The translations under genes and the position numbers were made by a program. Below, piece by piece: positions 1 through 9,185 of a DNA stretch of 64,000 nt. The notes below the pieces were generated by a model. The model was not told the origin of the DNA. It ran no database searches and saw only the letters and a program-made list of their open reading frames with translations. The stretch covers positions 186,001-250,000 of the forward strand of contig NZ_JAENJH010000005.1 in the NCBI RefSeq assembly GCF_016595675.1, given 5' to 3'. How positions within the stretch are numbered: position 1 is the stretch's first letter; each line of letters starts with the position of its first letter. This stretch comes from Prauserella cavernicola (GTDB taxonomy: Bacteria; Actinomycetota; Actinomycetes; Mycobacteriales; Pseudonocardiaceae).

Positions 1-10
1 TACCGAACGC

Positions 11-47
11 GGCAGGGCCCCGCGCCGAGTTGGCGCGGGGCCCTGCC
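11..47 (-). terminator. Terminator hairpin after hup
   Basis: A perfect 16-bp GC-only stem (11-26 paired with 32-47) closes on a 5-base loop about 40 bases downstream of the hup stop. There is no U-tract. U-less hairpin terminators are common in actinobacteria. It could also end a plus-strand gene lying left of the window. Confidence 0.7.
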
Positions 48-89
48 GAGAAGTGTCGCCGGAATGAACCGGCACAGCCCGGTACGGAC

Positions 90-761
90 TTACTTCTTCT
101 TCTTGGCGGCAGCGGTGGTCCGCTTCGCCGTGGTCTTCGGAGCCGCCTTGGTGGTGGCCTTCGCCGTGGTCTTGGCGGGGGCCTTCTTCGCCGTGGTCTT
201 CGCGGCGGTGGCCTTGGCGGTGGTCGCCTTGGCCGTGGTCTTGGCGGCAGTCTTCGCGGCGGTCTTCGGAGCAGCCTTGGTGGCGGTGCTCTTCGCGGCC
301 GTCCGCGTGGAGGTGGCCTTGGTCGCCGTGCGGGTCGCGGTGCTGCGAGCCGTCGTGGCGCGCGTGCGCGTGGTGGTGCTGCGCGTCGCGGTCGGCCTGC
401 TGGCGGCCGCACGGGTGGTGGTGCCAGTGCTCCGCGACGTGGAAGCCGTCGCGCGCTTCGGCGTGGTGGCCTTCGGCAGCTTCTTAGCGCCGCTCACCAC
501 GTCCTTGAAGGTCGTACCGGCGCGGAAGGCCGGAACGTTGGTCTTCTTGACGCGCACGGTCTCGCCGGTGCGCGGGTTCCTGGCGGTACGGGCAGCCCTG
601 GCGCGCTTCTCGAACACACCGAAGCCGGTGATGTTCACCTTCTCGCCCTTGTTGACCGTACGGATGATGATGTCGACGAGGTTGTCGACAGCCTGCGAAG
701 CGACCTTCTTGTCGCCCAGACGCTCGGAGAGCGCCTCGATCAGTTGGGCCTTGTTGGCCAT
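90..761 (-). CDS. hup: HU family nucleoid protein with long basic C-terminal tail (HupB type)
   Basis: Encodes 223 residues. Residues 1-90 are a standard HU DNA-binding domain, beginning [11 protein letters not shown] and carrying the RNPRTGE beta-arm motif. Residues 91-223 are a low-complexity tail rich in Lys, Ala, Thr and Arg, like the histone-H1-like tail of mycobacterial HupB. The first half of the tail is Arg/Ser/Thr-rich and the second Lys/Ala/Thr-rich. The start at 761 was chosen because the HU family begins there and a GGAGG site lies 6 bases upstream; an in-frame extension to 854 has no homology. The protein compacts DNA, and its tail probably modulates binding and is a likely acetylation target. 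It is monocistronic, with its own promoter and terminator. Confidence 0.96.
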   Translation of the reverse strand: MANKAQLIEALSERLGDKKVASQAVDNLVDIIIRTVNKGEKVNITGFGVFEKRARAARTARNPRTGETVRVKKTNVPAFRAGTTFKDVVSGAKKLPKATTPKRATASTSRSTGTTTRAAASRPTATRSTTTRTRATTARSTATRTATKATSTRTAAKSTATKAAPKTAAKTAAKTTAKATTAKATAAKTTAKKAPAKTTAKATTKAAPKTTAKRTTAAAKKKK

Positions 762-820
762 TCCAGTCCTCCAAGAAGAACTACTTGTTACCCGGCCACA
801 CCGGCCGTCATGCGCACACG

Positions 821-848
821 GTATTACCAACGCAGCACAAATTCCAAA
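821..848 (-). promoter_or_regulatory. Putative hup promoter
   Basis: On the minus strand a TTTGGA -35-like box (848-843) is followed after 16 bases by TAATAC (826-821). This would start transcription near 814 and give a leader of about 50 bases that includes the hup ribosome site. Upstream is an unusually AT-rich stretch for this genome. Assigned by eye only. Confidence 0.4.
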
Positions 849-957
849 CGGCACGCGGATTTTTTCCTTATCGGGTGCGCTGTTACGCCCCCGCGAAGCC
901 CCTTCCGGGGCCCTTCCGGAGCCGTTCGGCGTGGTTTCGCCGGCCGGTGGCCGAGCG

Positions 958-985
958 CGGATTCCCTTTCTGAGCAGGGAATCCG
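958..985 (-). terminator. Terminator hairpin after leuD
   Basis: A perfect 10-bp stem (958-967 with 976-985) with an 8-base loop starts 5 bases after the leuD stop codon. It ends the leuCD operon before the hup promoter. Confidence 0.65.
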
Positions 986-989
986 TGTC

Positions 990-1592
990 TCAGGAAGCCG
1001 CTAGAGGGGTGGTCACGGGCTTCCAGGAAGGCCGTTGCCCCTCGAACGAGGCGATCTCGTCGGCGTGTCGAAGGGTGAGAGCGATGTCATCGAGTCCCTC
1101 GAGCAGCCGCCAGCGCGTGTAGTCGTCGATCTGGAAGGTCGCGACGAAGTCCTTGGCCCGTACTGTCTTCTCCGCGAGGTCCACCGTGACCTCCGTGCCG
1201 GGCTCGTTTTCGAGCAGCTTCCACAGCAGTTCCACATCCGCCTGCTCGCACTGGGCGGCCACGAGACCCTGCTTGCCGGCGTTGCCGCGGAAGATGTCGG
1301 CGAACCGGGCGGAGATGACCACCCGGAAGCCGTAGTCCATCAGTGCCCAGACGGCGTGCTCGCGCGAGGATCCGGTGCCGAAGTCGGGGCCCGCGACGAG
1401 GACGCTGCCCCGGTTGAACGGCTCCTGGTTGAGCACGAACTGCTCGTCGCCGCGCCAGGCGGCGAACAGCCCGTCCTCGAAGCCCGTCCGGCTCACGCGC
1501 TTGAGGTAGACGGCCGGGATGATCTGGTCAGTGTCCACGTTGGACCTGCGCAAAGGCACCCCGACGCCGGTGTGCTTGGTGAACGGCTCCAT
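990..1592 (-). CDS. leuD: 3-isopropylmalate dehydratase small subunit
   Basis: The 200-residue protein starts [20 protein letters not shown] and carries the swivel-domain signature [13 protein letters not shown] (residues 68-80). It pairs with LeuC to isomerise 2-isopropylmalate to 3-isopropylmalate in leucine biosynthesis in the cytoplasm. Length matches the bacterial LeuD family. It lies 25 bases downstream of leuC and must share its transcript, with a hairpin directly after its stop codon. Confidence 0.97.
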   Translation of the reverse strand: MEPFTKHTGVGVPLRRSNVDTDQIIPAVYLKRVSRTGFEDGLFAAWRGDEQFVLNQEPFNRGSVLVAGPDFGTGSSREHAVWALMDYGFRVVISARFADIFRGNAGKQGLVAAQCEQADVELLWKLLENEPGTEVTVDLAEKTVRAKDFVATFQIDDYTRWRLLEGLDDIALTLRHADEIASFEGQRPSWKPVTTPLAAS

Positions 1593-1617
1593 GGTTCGGT
1601 GACTCCCTGGCTGAGGT

Positions 1618-3033
<1,416 letters not shown>

Positions 3034-3112
3034 CAGGGCTCCTCCATGAATGAGCGTTTTCGGGCGAGAGCGGGAGAGTCGCTCCCGGATTCTGGACTTC
3101 CCAAACTTCGAG

Positions 3113-3120
3113 ATTATAGT
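3113..3120. promoter_or_regulatory. Overlapping divergent -10 boxes between leuC and ltbR
   Basis: The minus strand reads TATAAT at 3118-3113, a perfect consensus that would give leuCD a leader of about 70 bases. The plus strand reads TATAGT at 3115-3120, eight bases before the GTG start of ltbR, so that transcript would be leaderless. Neither has an obvious consensus -35. Overlapping boxes mean one bound polymerase or regulator would affect both directions. Confidence 0.5.
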
Positions 3121-3128
3121 ATCGCCTT

Positions 3129-3848
3129 GTGGGACAGCATAACCCTGAAAACCAGCAAAGCGGTATCGGCGTCCTCGACAAGGCCGTCGCCGTACTGCAC
3201 GCCGTCGCCGAAGATCCGTGCGGACTGGCGGAACTGTGCACTCGCACGGGATTGCCGCGCGCCACAGCGCACCGGCTCGCCGTGGGCCTCGAGACGCACC
3301 GCCTGTTGCGCCGGGGACCTGACGGTCGCTGGCGCCCCGGCACGGCGCTCGCGGAGCTCGCCGGCGGCACCACGGATCCCTTGCTGGACGCGGCCAGCGT
3401 GATCCTTCCGAAGCTGCGCGACATCACGGGCGAGAGCGTGCAGCTCTACCGTCGCGACGGGGTGCAGCGCATCTGTGTCGCCACCGCGGAACCGCCGAGC
3501 GGCCTGCGCGACACCGTGCCGATCGGCCAGCGTCTGCCGATGACGGCGGGTTCCGGCGCCAAGGTGTTAGCCGCGTGGGCGGATTCGCACACGCAGCGCT
3601 CGATCCTCGCCGAGGCGGTCTATGGAGAGCGCACACTGCTGGAAGTGCGGCGCAGGGGCTGGGCGCAGAGCGTCGCCGAACGCGAGCCGGGAGTGGCGAG
3701 CGTGTCGGCACCGGTACGCGACTCCTCCGGTTCGGTCGTCGCGGCCGTGTCGGTGTCGGGACCGGTGGAACGCATCGGCCGCAAGCCGGGCGCGCGCTGG
3801 GCGGCCGATCTGCTCGCCGCCGCCGACGCGCTCCAGGAACGCCTGTAG
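3129..3848 (+). CDS. ltbR: IclR-family regulator of leucine biosynthesis (LtbR/NdgR type)
   Basis: The 239-residue protein has an N-terminal winged helix-turn-helix (about residues 12-70, with [18 protein letters not shown] as the helix-turn-helix) and a C-terminal IclR effector domain. Its position divergent to leuCD is conserved for LtbR of Corynebacterium and NdgR of Streptomyces, which control leuCD and other amino-acid genes. The assignment rests on family plus position. Start is GTG, with no ribosome site but a TATAGT box eight bases upstream, suggesting a leaderless mRNA and possible autoregulation. Confidence 0.9.
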   Translation: MGQHNPENQQSGIGVLDKAVAVLHAVAEDPCGLAELCTRTGLPRATAHRLAVGLETHRLLRRGPDGRWRPGTALAELAGGTTDPLLDAASVILPKLRDITGESVQLYRRDGVQRICVATAEPPSGLRDTVPIGQRLPMTAGSGAKVLAAWADSHTQRSILAEAVYGERTLLEVRRRGWAQSVAEREPGVASVSAPVRDSSGSVVAAVSVSGPVERIGRKPGARWAADLLAAADALQERL

Positions 3849-4399
3849 GCCAACAACACCTGTCGGCCAATGGAGCCGTCGTGGGTCAGGAGAGACGCAC
3901 GGGGTTCACGATGCCGGCGGTGACAGACGCCGGTGGGACCGCGGCCGGCCTGGTGTAGTCCACCCGCGATTGGTCCGGCATCGCCGCACGGCCGGAGCCG
4001 ATGCCCGCGTTCGCGATGTCGAGCCGACGGTCGTCCCGCGCTTGTGGACGGTCGACACGTGGGACGTCCTCGGTCCCCGTCGGCACCGGCCGTGGTCCTC
4101 CAGGGCCGGAGAGCGTGGCCGACCGGTCGCGGGCGGTTCCCGTGGACGCGCACGGTCGGCCGGTGCGCGTGGTATCGGACGATCGCAGCGTTCGGCCTCG
4201 GTCGCGGCGCTGACGGACACGGTCTCGTCGTCTGCCGGATGCGAGTACGCGGAGCACGATGCCGCCGCCCAGCACCAGGCGTCAGGGTCGAGGTGGTCGC
4301 ATCCGAGTACATCGCGGAGACCGTCGAGGGAATCCACTTCGCGCCGTGCTTCGGCCCAGGCGCGCCTGCACCCGCTGAGGCCGGCAACCGGACATACGG
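3849..4399. other. Intergenic stretch with no supported gene
   Basis: About 550 bases between ltbR and the tRNA terminator. Several open frames cross it on both strands, but none has a recognisable family, a convincing ribosome site or a product resembling known proteins. It may be a decayed gene or plain spacer. The only clear structure is the hairpin at its right edge. Confidence 0.5.
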
Positions 4400-4440
4400 C
4401 AAAGGCCCCTGTCTGCGATGTCCGCAAACAGGGGCCTTTG
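4400..4440 (-). terminator. Terminator after the tRNA pair
   Basis: A 13-bp perfect stem (4400-4412 with 4428-4440) has a 15-base loop that can itself form a short inner stem. It lies 9 bases downstream of tRNA-Glu on the minus strand and should end the tRNA transcript. Confidence 0.75.
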
Positions 4441-4449
4441 CCCGTTACG

Positions 4450-4522
4450 TACCCCCGATGGGATTCGAACCCACGCTACCGGCGTGAGAGGCCGGCGTCC
4501 TAGGCCGCTAGACGACGGGGGC
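4450..4522 (-). tRNA. tRNA-Glu (anticodon CTC)
   Basis: A 73-base cloverleaf without encoded CCA. The acceptor stem starts GCCCCCG, the anticodon stem pairs CCGGC with GCCGG around loop CTCTCAC (anticodon CTC), and the T arm carries GGTTCGAATCC. It is downstream of tRNA-Gln on the same strand. gltX, whose enzyme charges this tRNA, lies about 1.1 kb away on the same strand. Confidence 0.96.
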
Positions 4523-4585
4523 TAGGAGGTGTTGCTTCCTTGTTGCTGGAGAGAAACTTACCAGACCGGTTTTTTCCCTCTGCAG

Positions 4586-4657
4586 CTGGGGTACCAGGAC
4601 TCGAACCTAGACTAACTGAACCAGAATCAGTCGTGCTGCCGATTACACCATACCCCA
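4586..4657 (-). tRNA. tRNA-Gln (anticodon CTG)
   Basis: A 72-base cloverleaf. The anticodon stem ACTGA/TCAGT holds loop TTCTGGT (anticodon CTG), and the T arm has GGTTCGAGTCC. The acceptor begins with U1 paired to A72, as is usual for Gln tRNAs. GatCAB is encoded in this window and the only synthetase here is GltX, so this tRNA is probably charged with Glu and then amidated. Confidence 0.95.
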
Positions 4658-4750
4658 ACGAGGTGCCTCGCCTGAGCGCGCTCCAGCTCAGCACCACTGG
4701 AGAGAAATACTAGACCACGCCGGAAACAGCGCCTCCACCGGCCCCGCCCC

Positions 4751-5536
4751 TCACCGTTGAGCGGGCACTCCCACGCGGACGAACTCCGAGACCAGCAGCT
4801 CAGGGAGCTCGGTGAGGCTCGAGATGACGTGGACGCCCGGCGGCACGTCCTCGGCGGACTCCGTCCGGTCGAGCCAGACCCCACCGAGCCCGGCGTCGCG
4901 GGCGCCGATCGCGTCGGTCCGTAACTTGTCGCCGATGTGCACGGCCTCGGATGGTTCGCAGTCGAGCTTGAAGCAGACTGAGTGGAACATCACCTGATCG
5001 GGTTTGGCGACGCCCATCTCGCCCGCGATCGCCACGTAGTCGAAGAACCTCGCGAGGCCGAGGCCGGCCAGTTTGTCGCGCTGGTGGTCGCCGGAGGCGT
5101 TGGTCACAGCGGCGACGCGCACGCCCGCGGCGACCAACCACTCCAGGCACGGCAGCACGTCGTCGAAGAGCCGCCACGACTCGCGCAGCAGTTCTTTGCG
5201 CCGTGTCTCGAGTTCCGCGGCCTCGGCGAGACCGACGTTGGTTCCCCGCTCGGCCAGGAACGCCTGGGTGCGCCTCGCGTGCATCTCGGCGTAGTCGAGC
5301 TCACCCGACACCACCTTGGCGACGTAGGCGTCGGTGACCAGTTCCCAGTGGTGCCACGCGTCGGCGCTGCCGATGAGAGCCTCCAACGATCTTCGGCCCG
5401 CAGCCGTGAAATCGATCAGAGTGTCATCGATGTCAAGGCATACGAGCCGAAGTTCGGGAGGGACCCAGGGAGGCGCGTCGTCGTCGCGATCGGAACCGGT
5501 TTGCGGTGCTGTCGGGGAGCCAAGCGCAAAAGCCAC
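4751..5536 (-). CDS. HAD-superfamily hydrolase
   Basis: The 261-residue protein carries the HAD motifs in order: LVCLDIDDTLID (nucleophile Asp near residue 35), VTNASGD, the Lys of GVAKPD, and HIGDKLRTDAIGA. The cap is the helical type seen in phosphoglycolate phosphatase and YjjG-like nucleotidases. It is probably a cytoplasmic phosphatase of small phosphorylated metabolites; the substrate is unknown. The GTG at 5536 is the longest start, and the first 28 residues are a poorly conserved, Pro- and Asp-rich extension. It lies 80 bases downstream of gltX and may share its transcript. Confidence 0.85.
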   Translation of the reverse strand: MAFALGSPTAPQTGSDRDDDAPPWVPPELRLVCLDIDDTLIDFTAAGRRSLEALIGSADAWHHWELVTDAYVAKVVSGELDYAEMHARRTQAFLAERGTNVGLAEAAELETRRKELLRESWRLFDDVLPCLEWLVAAGVRVAAVTNASGDHQRDKLAGLGLARFFDYVAIAGEMGVAKPDQVMFHSVCFKLDCEPSEAVHIGDKLRTDAIGARDAGLGGVWLDRTESAEDVPPGVHVISSLTELPELLVSEFVRVGVPAQR

Positions 5537-5616
5537 CCGCCGAGGCTAGGGCACTTTTTCCGTCACCGACTCGGCTGACGAGGTGATAAACCTCGGTCTG
5601 TTTCGGTCCAGGAGTT

Positions 5617-7104
5617 CTACGCTCGGTCGCGGTCGAGAGCCCGGCGCAACCGGCCGAGTGACACCTCGCGCCCCAGAAGCTCCATCGATTCGTACAGCGG
5701 CGGTGACACGGTGCGTCCGGTGATCGCCACGCGCACGGGCGCGAACGCCTTGCGGGGCTTGAGCCCGAGGCCTTCCACGAGCGCGTCCTTGAGCGCCTGC
5801 TCGATGTCCCCGGATTCCCACGACGACAACGCTTCGAGCGCGTCGAGGGAGGCCCGCAACACCGGCTCCGAGTCGGGGCCGAGCGCCTTGGTGGCCGCGT
5901 TCTCCTCGGGCGCGAAGGCCTCCTCGGAGATGAACAGGAACCGCAACAGGTCGGCGGCCTCGGAGAGCACGATCACGCGCTCCTGCACCAGCGGGGCGAT
6001 CACGCGCAGCCGCTCGACCTGCTCAGCGGTGGGCTCGGCCGGGAGCACTTCCGCGGAGACGAGGTACGGCAGCGTCCGCTCGACGAAGTCGTCCAGCGCG
6101 AGCGCGCGGACGTGCGTGCCGTTGATGGCCTCGGCCTTCTTGACGTCGAAGCGCGCCGGGTTGGCGCTGACCTTCGTGATCTCGAAGGCCTCCACCAGCT
6201 CGTCGACGCTGAAGATGTCGTGGTCGTCGGCGATGGACCAGCCGAGCAGGGCGAGGTAGTTGAGCAGGCCCTCCCTGATGAACCCGCGGTCGCGGTAGTT
6301 GAACAGGTTGGACGAGGGGTCTCGTTTGGACAGTTTCTTGTTGCCCTCGCCCATCACGTAGGGCAGGTGACCGAACCGCGGCGTGAACTCGGCGACACCG
6401 ATCCGCTGCAGCGCGTGGTAGAGCGCGATCTGACGGGGCGTCGACGGCAGCAGGTCCTCGCCGCGCAGCACGTGCGAGATGCGCATGAGCGCGTCGTCGA
6501 CCGGGTTGGTCAGCGTGTAGAGCGGCTGGCCGTTGGCGCGCACGAGCACCGGGTCGGGCACGGTGCCCGCCTTGAACGAGATCTCACCGCGCACGAGGTC
6601 ATCCCATGTCAGGTCCTCGGCGGGCATCCGCAGGCGCAGCACGGGGGCACGGCCCTCGGCGCGGAACGCGGCCTTCTGCTCGTCGGTGAGGTCGCGGTCG
6701 AAGTTGTCGTAGCCGAGCTTCGGGTCCTGCCCGGCATCCCGGCGCCGCTGCTCGACCTCGTCGTTGGTGGAGAACGCCTCGTACAGCTCCCCCGCCTCGA
6801 GCAGCCGCCTGGCGACGTCGGCGTAGATGTCACCGCGCTCGCTCTGCCGGTAGGGGCCGTAGTCGCCGCCGACCTCGGGACCCTCGTCCCAGTCGAGACC
6901 GAGCCAGCGCAGCGCGTCGAGCAGCGCGTCGTAGGACTCCTCGGAGTCGCGCGCGGCGTCGGTGTCCTCGATGCGGAAGACGAGCTTGCCACCGTGATGG
7001 CGGGCGAAGGCCCAGTTGAACAACGCCGTGCGGATCAACCCGACGTGCGGGGTCCCGGTGGGCGAAGGACAGAAGCGGGCGCGGACGGCGATGTTCTCAG
7101 TCAT
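5617..7104 (-). CDS. gltX: Glutamyl-tRNA synthetase
   Basis: A 495-residue class I synthetase. The HIGH-type motif is PHVG (residues 19-22) inside SPTGTPHVG, and the KMSKS-type motif is KLSKR. C-terminal helical anticodon-binding domains follow. It attaches Glu to tRNA-Glu. Since gatCAB is in the window and no GlnRS is seen, it is probably non-discriminating and also makes Glu-tRNA-Gln for amidation; this is inference from the pathway. It is divergent from the FAD monooxygenase. Confidence 0.97.
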   Translation of the reverse strand: MTENIAVRARFCPSPTGTPHVGLIRTALFNWAFARHHGGKLVFRIEDTDAARDSEESYDALLDALRWLGLDWDEGPEVGGDYGPYRQSERGDIYADVARRLLEAGELYEAFSTNDEVEQRRRDAGQDPKLGYDNFDRDLTDEQKAAFRAEGRAPVLRLRMPAEDLTWDDLVRGEISFKAGTVPDPVLVRANGQPLYTLTNPVDDALMRISHVLRGEDLLPSTPRQIALYHALQRIGVAEFTPRFGHLPYVMGEGNKKLSKRDPSSNLFNYRDRGFIREGLLNYLALLGWSIADDHDIFSVDELVEAFEITKVSANPARFDVKKAEAINGTHVRALALDDFVERTLPYLVSAEVLPAEPTAEQVERLRVIAPLVQERVIVLSEAADLLRFLFISEEAFAPEENAATKALGPDSEPVLRASLDALEALSSWESGDIEQALKDALVEGLGLKPRKAFAPVRVAITGRTVSPPLYESMELLGREVSLGRLRRALDRDRA

Positions 7105-7158
7105 AACCCGGCCAGCGTATCGCTCTTGACGTGCGGGGCGGCCCGGTACATGGTGGAT

Positions 7159-7180
7159 TTATTCAACGGCAGATGAATAA
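7159..7180. promoter_or_regulatory. Palindromic operator candidate before the FAD monooxygenase
   Basis: A perfect 7-bp inverted repeat, TTATTCA (7159-7165) and TGAATAA (7174-7180), has an 8-base spacer and sits just before the GGGGGA ribosome site. A TTGACG box lies at 7126-7131, with a weak CATGGT 17 bases on. If that is the promoter, the repeat covers the start of transcription, typical for a TetR- or MarR-type repressor site. No cognate regulator is adjacent. Confidence 0.45.
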
Positions 7181-7190
7181 GGGGGATCCG

Positions 7191-8426
7191 ATGAGCGAGC
7201 GGACGACGTGCGTCGTGGTGGGCGGCGGTCCCGCCGGAATGGTGCTGGGGCTCCTGCTGGCCAGGGCCGGTGTCGAGGTGACGGTGCTGGAGAAGCACGG
7301 CGACTTCCTGCGCGACTTCCGCGGAGACACGGTGCATCCCTCGACACTGCGGCTGCTCGACGAGCTCGGCCTCGGCGAACGCTTCGCGACGCTGCCGCAG
7401 AGCCGGATGGAGAAAATCGTCGTCCCGATCGGCGACGACGACGAGGTCACGATCGGCGACCTGCGCAGGCTGCGCACGCCGCACCCCTACATCGCCATCG
7501 CCCCGCAGTGGGACCTGCTCAACCTGCTCGCCGAGGCCGCAGCCGAGGAACCGACCTTCCGCCTGCGGATGCGCGCGGAGGTGACCGGACTGATCCGTGA
7601 GGACGGGGCCGTGCGGGGTGTGCGCTACCGCGGCGACGACGGCGAGACGGAGCTGCGCGCCGACCTCACGGTGGCCGCGGACGGGCGCTGGTCGATCGCC
7701 CGCCGCGACGCGGACCTGGCGCCGAAGGAGATCCCGGTGCCCATCGACGTGTGGTGGTTCCGGCTCGGACGCAAGTCCGGCGAGACCGAGAACACGCTGA
7801 CACCGCGGATGCGCGGCGGGCGCATGGCGATCGTCGTCCCGCGCGAGGGCTACTACCAGCTCGCGTACGTGGCGAAAAAGGGAATCGACGCCCAGCTGCG
7901 CGAAGCCGGCATCGAGCACTTCCGCGAGGAGGTCGCCGCCGTGCTGCCGATGTTCGCCGACCGGGTCGGCGAGCTGGAGTCGATGGAGCAGGTCAAGCAC
8001 CTCGACGTGCGGCTCAACCTGCTGCGCCGCTGGCACGTCGACGGCCTGCTGTGCATCGGCGACGCCGCGCACGCGATGTCACCGATCGGCGGCGTCGGCG
8101 TGAACCTCGCCGTCCAGGACGCCGTGGCCGCGGCCACGCTGCTGGCGGATCCCCTGCGCCGTGGCCGGGTCTCCCCCGCCGGGCTCGCGAAGGTCCGCAC
8201 GCGCAGGCTCGCACCGACGCTGCTGGTGCAGGCACTGCAACGGCTGCTGCACCGCACGGTCGCCGCACCGGTCGTCAACGGAAAGCGGCTCGGGCCGCCG
8301 AAGCCGATGGTGGCGCTGCTGCGGCGCGTGCCGCAGGCGTCGTTCATCCCCGCGTACCTGATCGGGATCGGCCTGCGCCCCGAGCGCGCGCCGGAGTTCG
8401 CTAGGCGTTCTGCACGGAGTTCGTGA
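7191..8426 (+). CDS. FAD-dependent monooxygenase (PHBH/UbiH-like)
   Basis: The 411-residue flavoprotein has the N-terminal dinucleotide motif VVVGGGPAGM (residues 8-17), the DG motif in AADGRWS, and the C-terminal FAD/ribityl motif GDAAHAMSPIGGVGVN. This is the aromatic hydroxylase fold, which uses NAD(P)H and O2; the substrate cannot be told. Start 7191 was chosen for the strong GGGGGA site 5 bases upstream; in-frame ATGs at 7131 and 7173 lack one. Its 3' end overlaps the convergent FAH-family gene by 26 bases. Confidence 0.88.
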   Translation: MSERTTCVVVGGGPAGMVLGLLLARAGVEVTVLEKHGDFLRDFRGDTVHPSTLRLLDELGLGERFATLPQSRMEKIVVPIGDDDEVTIGDLRRLRTPHPYIAIAPQWDLLNLLAEAAAEEPTFRLRMRAEVTGLIREDGAVRGVRYRGDDGETELRADLTVAADGRWSIARRDADLAPKEIPVPIDVWWFRLGRKSGETENTLTPRMRGGRMAIVVPREGYYQLAYVAKKGIDAQLREAGIEHFREEVAAVLPMFADRVGELESMEQVKHLDVRLNLLRRWHVDGLLCIGDAAHAMSPIGGVGVNLAVQDAVAAATLLADPLRRGRVSPAGLAKVRTRRLAPTLLVQALQRLLHRTVAAPVVNGKRLGPPKPMVALLRRVPQASFIPAYLIGIGLRPERAPEFARRSARSS

Positions 8427-9171
8427 GCGTGCCGATGCCCTCGACGGTGATCGACACCGACTGGCCGTCCGTGATCGGACCCACGCCCTCCGGGGTGCCG
8501 GTGAGGATCGTGTCGCCGGGCAGCAGTGTCATCACCGACGAGACGAACTCCACGAGCTCAGGGATCTTGTGCACCAGCTGCGACGTGCGGCCGTCCTGCT
8601 TGAGCTCGCCGTCCACCTCGGACTTCAGCGACAGGTCGGCGGGGTCGAGCGAGGTCTCGATCCACGGGCCGAGCGGGCAGAAGGTGTCGAACCCCTTGGC
8701 CCTGCCCCACTGACCGTCGGACTTCTGCAGGTCGCGCGCGCTGACGTCGTTGGCGATCGTGTAACCGAGGATCGCCTGGGCCGCCCGCGCCGCGGGCACG
8801 TTGCGCACCGGCTGGCCGATCACGACGGCCAGCTCGCCCTCGAAGTCCACACGAGACGACGCGGGCGGCAGCTTGATGGCCGCGTTGGGACCGATCACGC
8901 TCGTGGACGGCTTGAGGAACATCATCGGCTCGCCCGGCACCTCGTTGCCGAACTCCTGCGCGTGAGCCGCGTAGTTGCGGCCGATGGCGATGACCTTCGA
9001 CGGCAGGATCGGGGCCAGCACCCGCACGTCGGCCAGCGGCCAGCGCTTGCCGGTGAAGCTGGGCTTGCCGAACGGGTGGTCGGCGATCTCCTGCACCGTC
9101 GCGTCGGCACCGTCGCCCTCGACGGACACGAACGCGACACCTTCGGGATGAGCTACTCGGGCTAGACGCAC
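8401..9171 (-). CDS. Fumarylacetoacetate hydrolase-family protein
   Basis: A 256-residue FAH-fold protein with AIGRNYAAHAQEFG, the metal-binding DFEGELAVVIG and the IANDVSARDLQ motif. Such enzymes hydrolyse or decarboxylate acylpyruvates and oxaloacetate with a divalent metal. The exact substrate is unknown; an acylpyruvase or oxaloacetate decarboxylase role is common for this length. GTG at 9171 gives the usual family N-terminus (VRLARVAHPEG). GTGs at 9180 and 9189 are alternatives; 9189 would overlap the cimA stop by four bases. It follows cimA in one transcript. Confidence 0.85.
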   Translation of the reverse strand: MRLARVAHPEGVAFVSVEGDGADATVQEIADHPFGKPSFTGKRWPLADVRVLAPILPSKVIAIGRNYAAHAQEFGNEVPGEPMMFLKPSTSVIGPNAAIKLPPASSRVDFEGELAVVIGQPVRNVPAARAAQAILGYTIANDVSARDLQKSDGQWGRAKGFDTFCPLGPWIETSLDPADLSLKSEVDGELKQDGRTSQLVHKIPELVEFVSSVMTLLPGDTILTGTPEGVGPITDGQSVSITVEGIGTLTNSVQNA

Positions 9172-9185
9172 ACCCCTCACCCTAG

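Noticed and set aside
120-480. Tandem repeat array or CRISPR-like repetition.
   Set aside because: The periodicity comes from Lys/Ala/Thr codons of the HU tail; there are no spacers and no conserved unit.
30-1122. Long plus-strand frames opposite hup and leuD.
   Set aside because: They are mirror frames of the low-complexity HU tail and of leuD in high-GC DNA; products are compositionally absurd and without homology.
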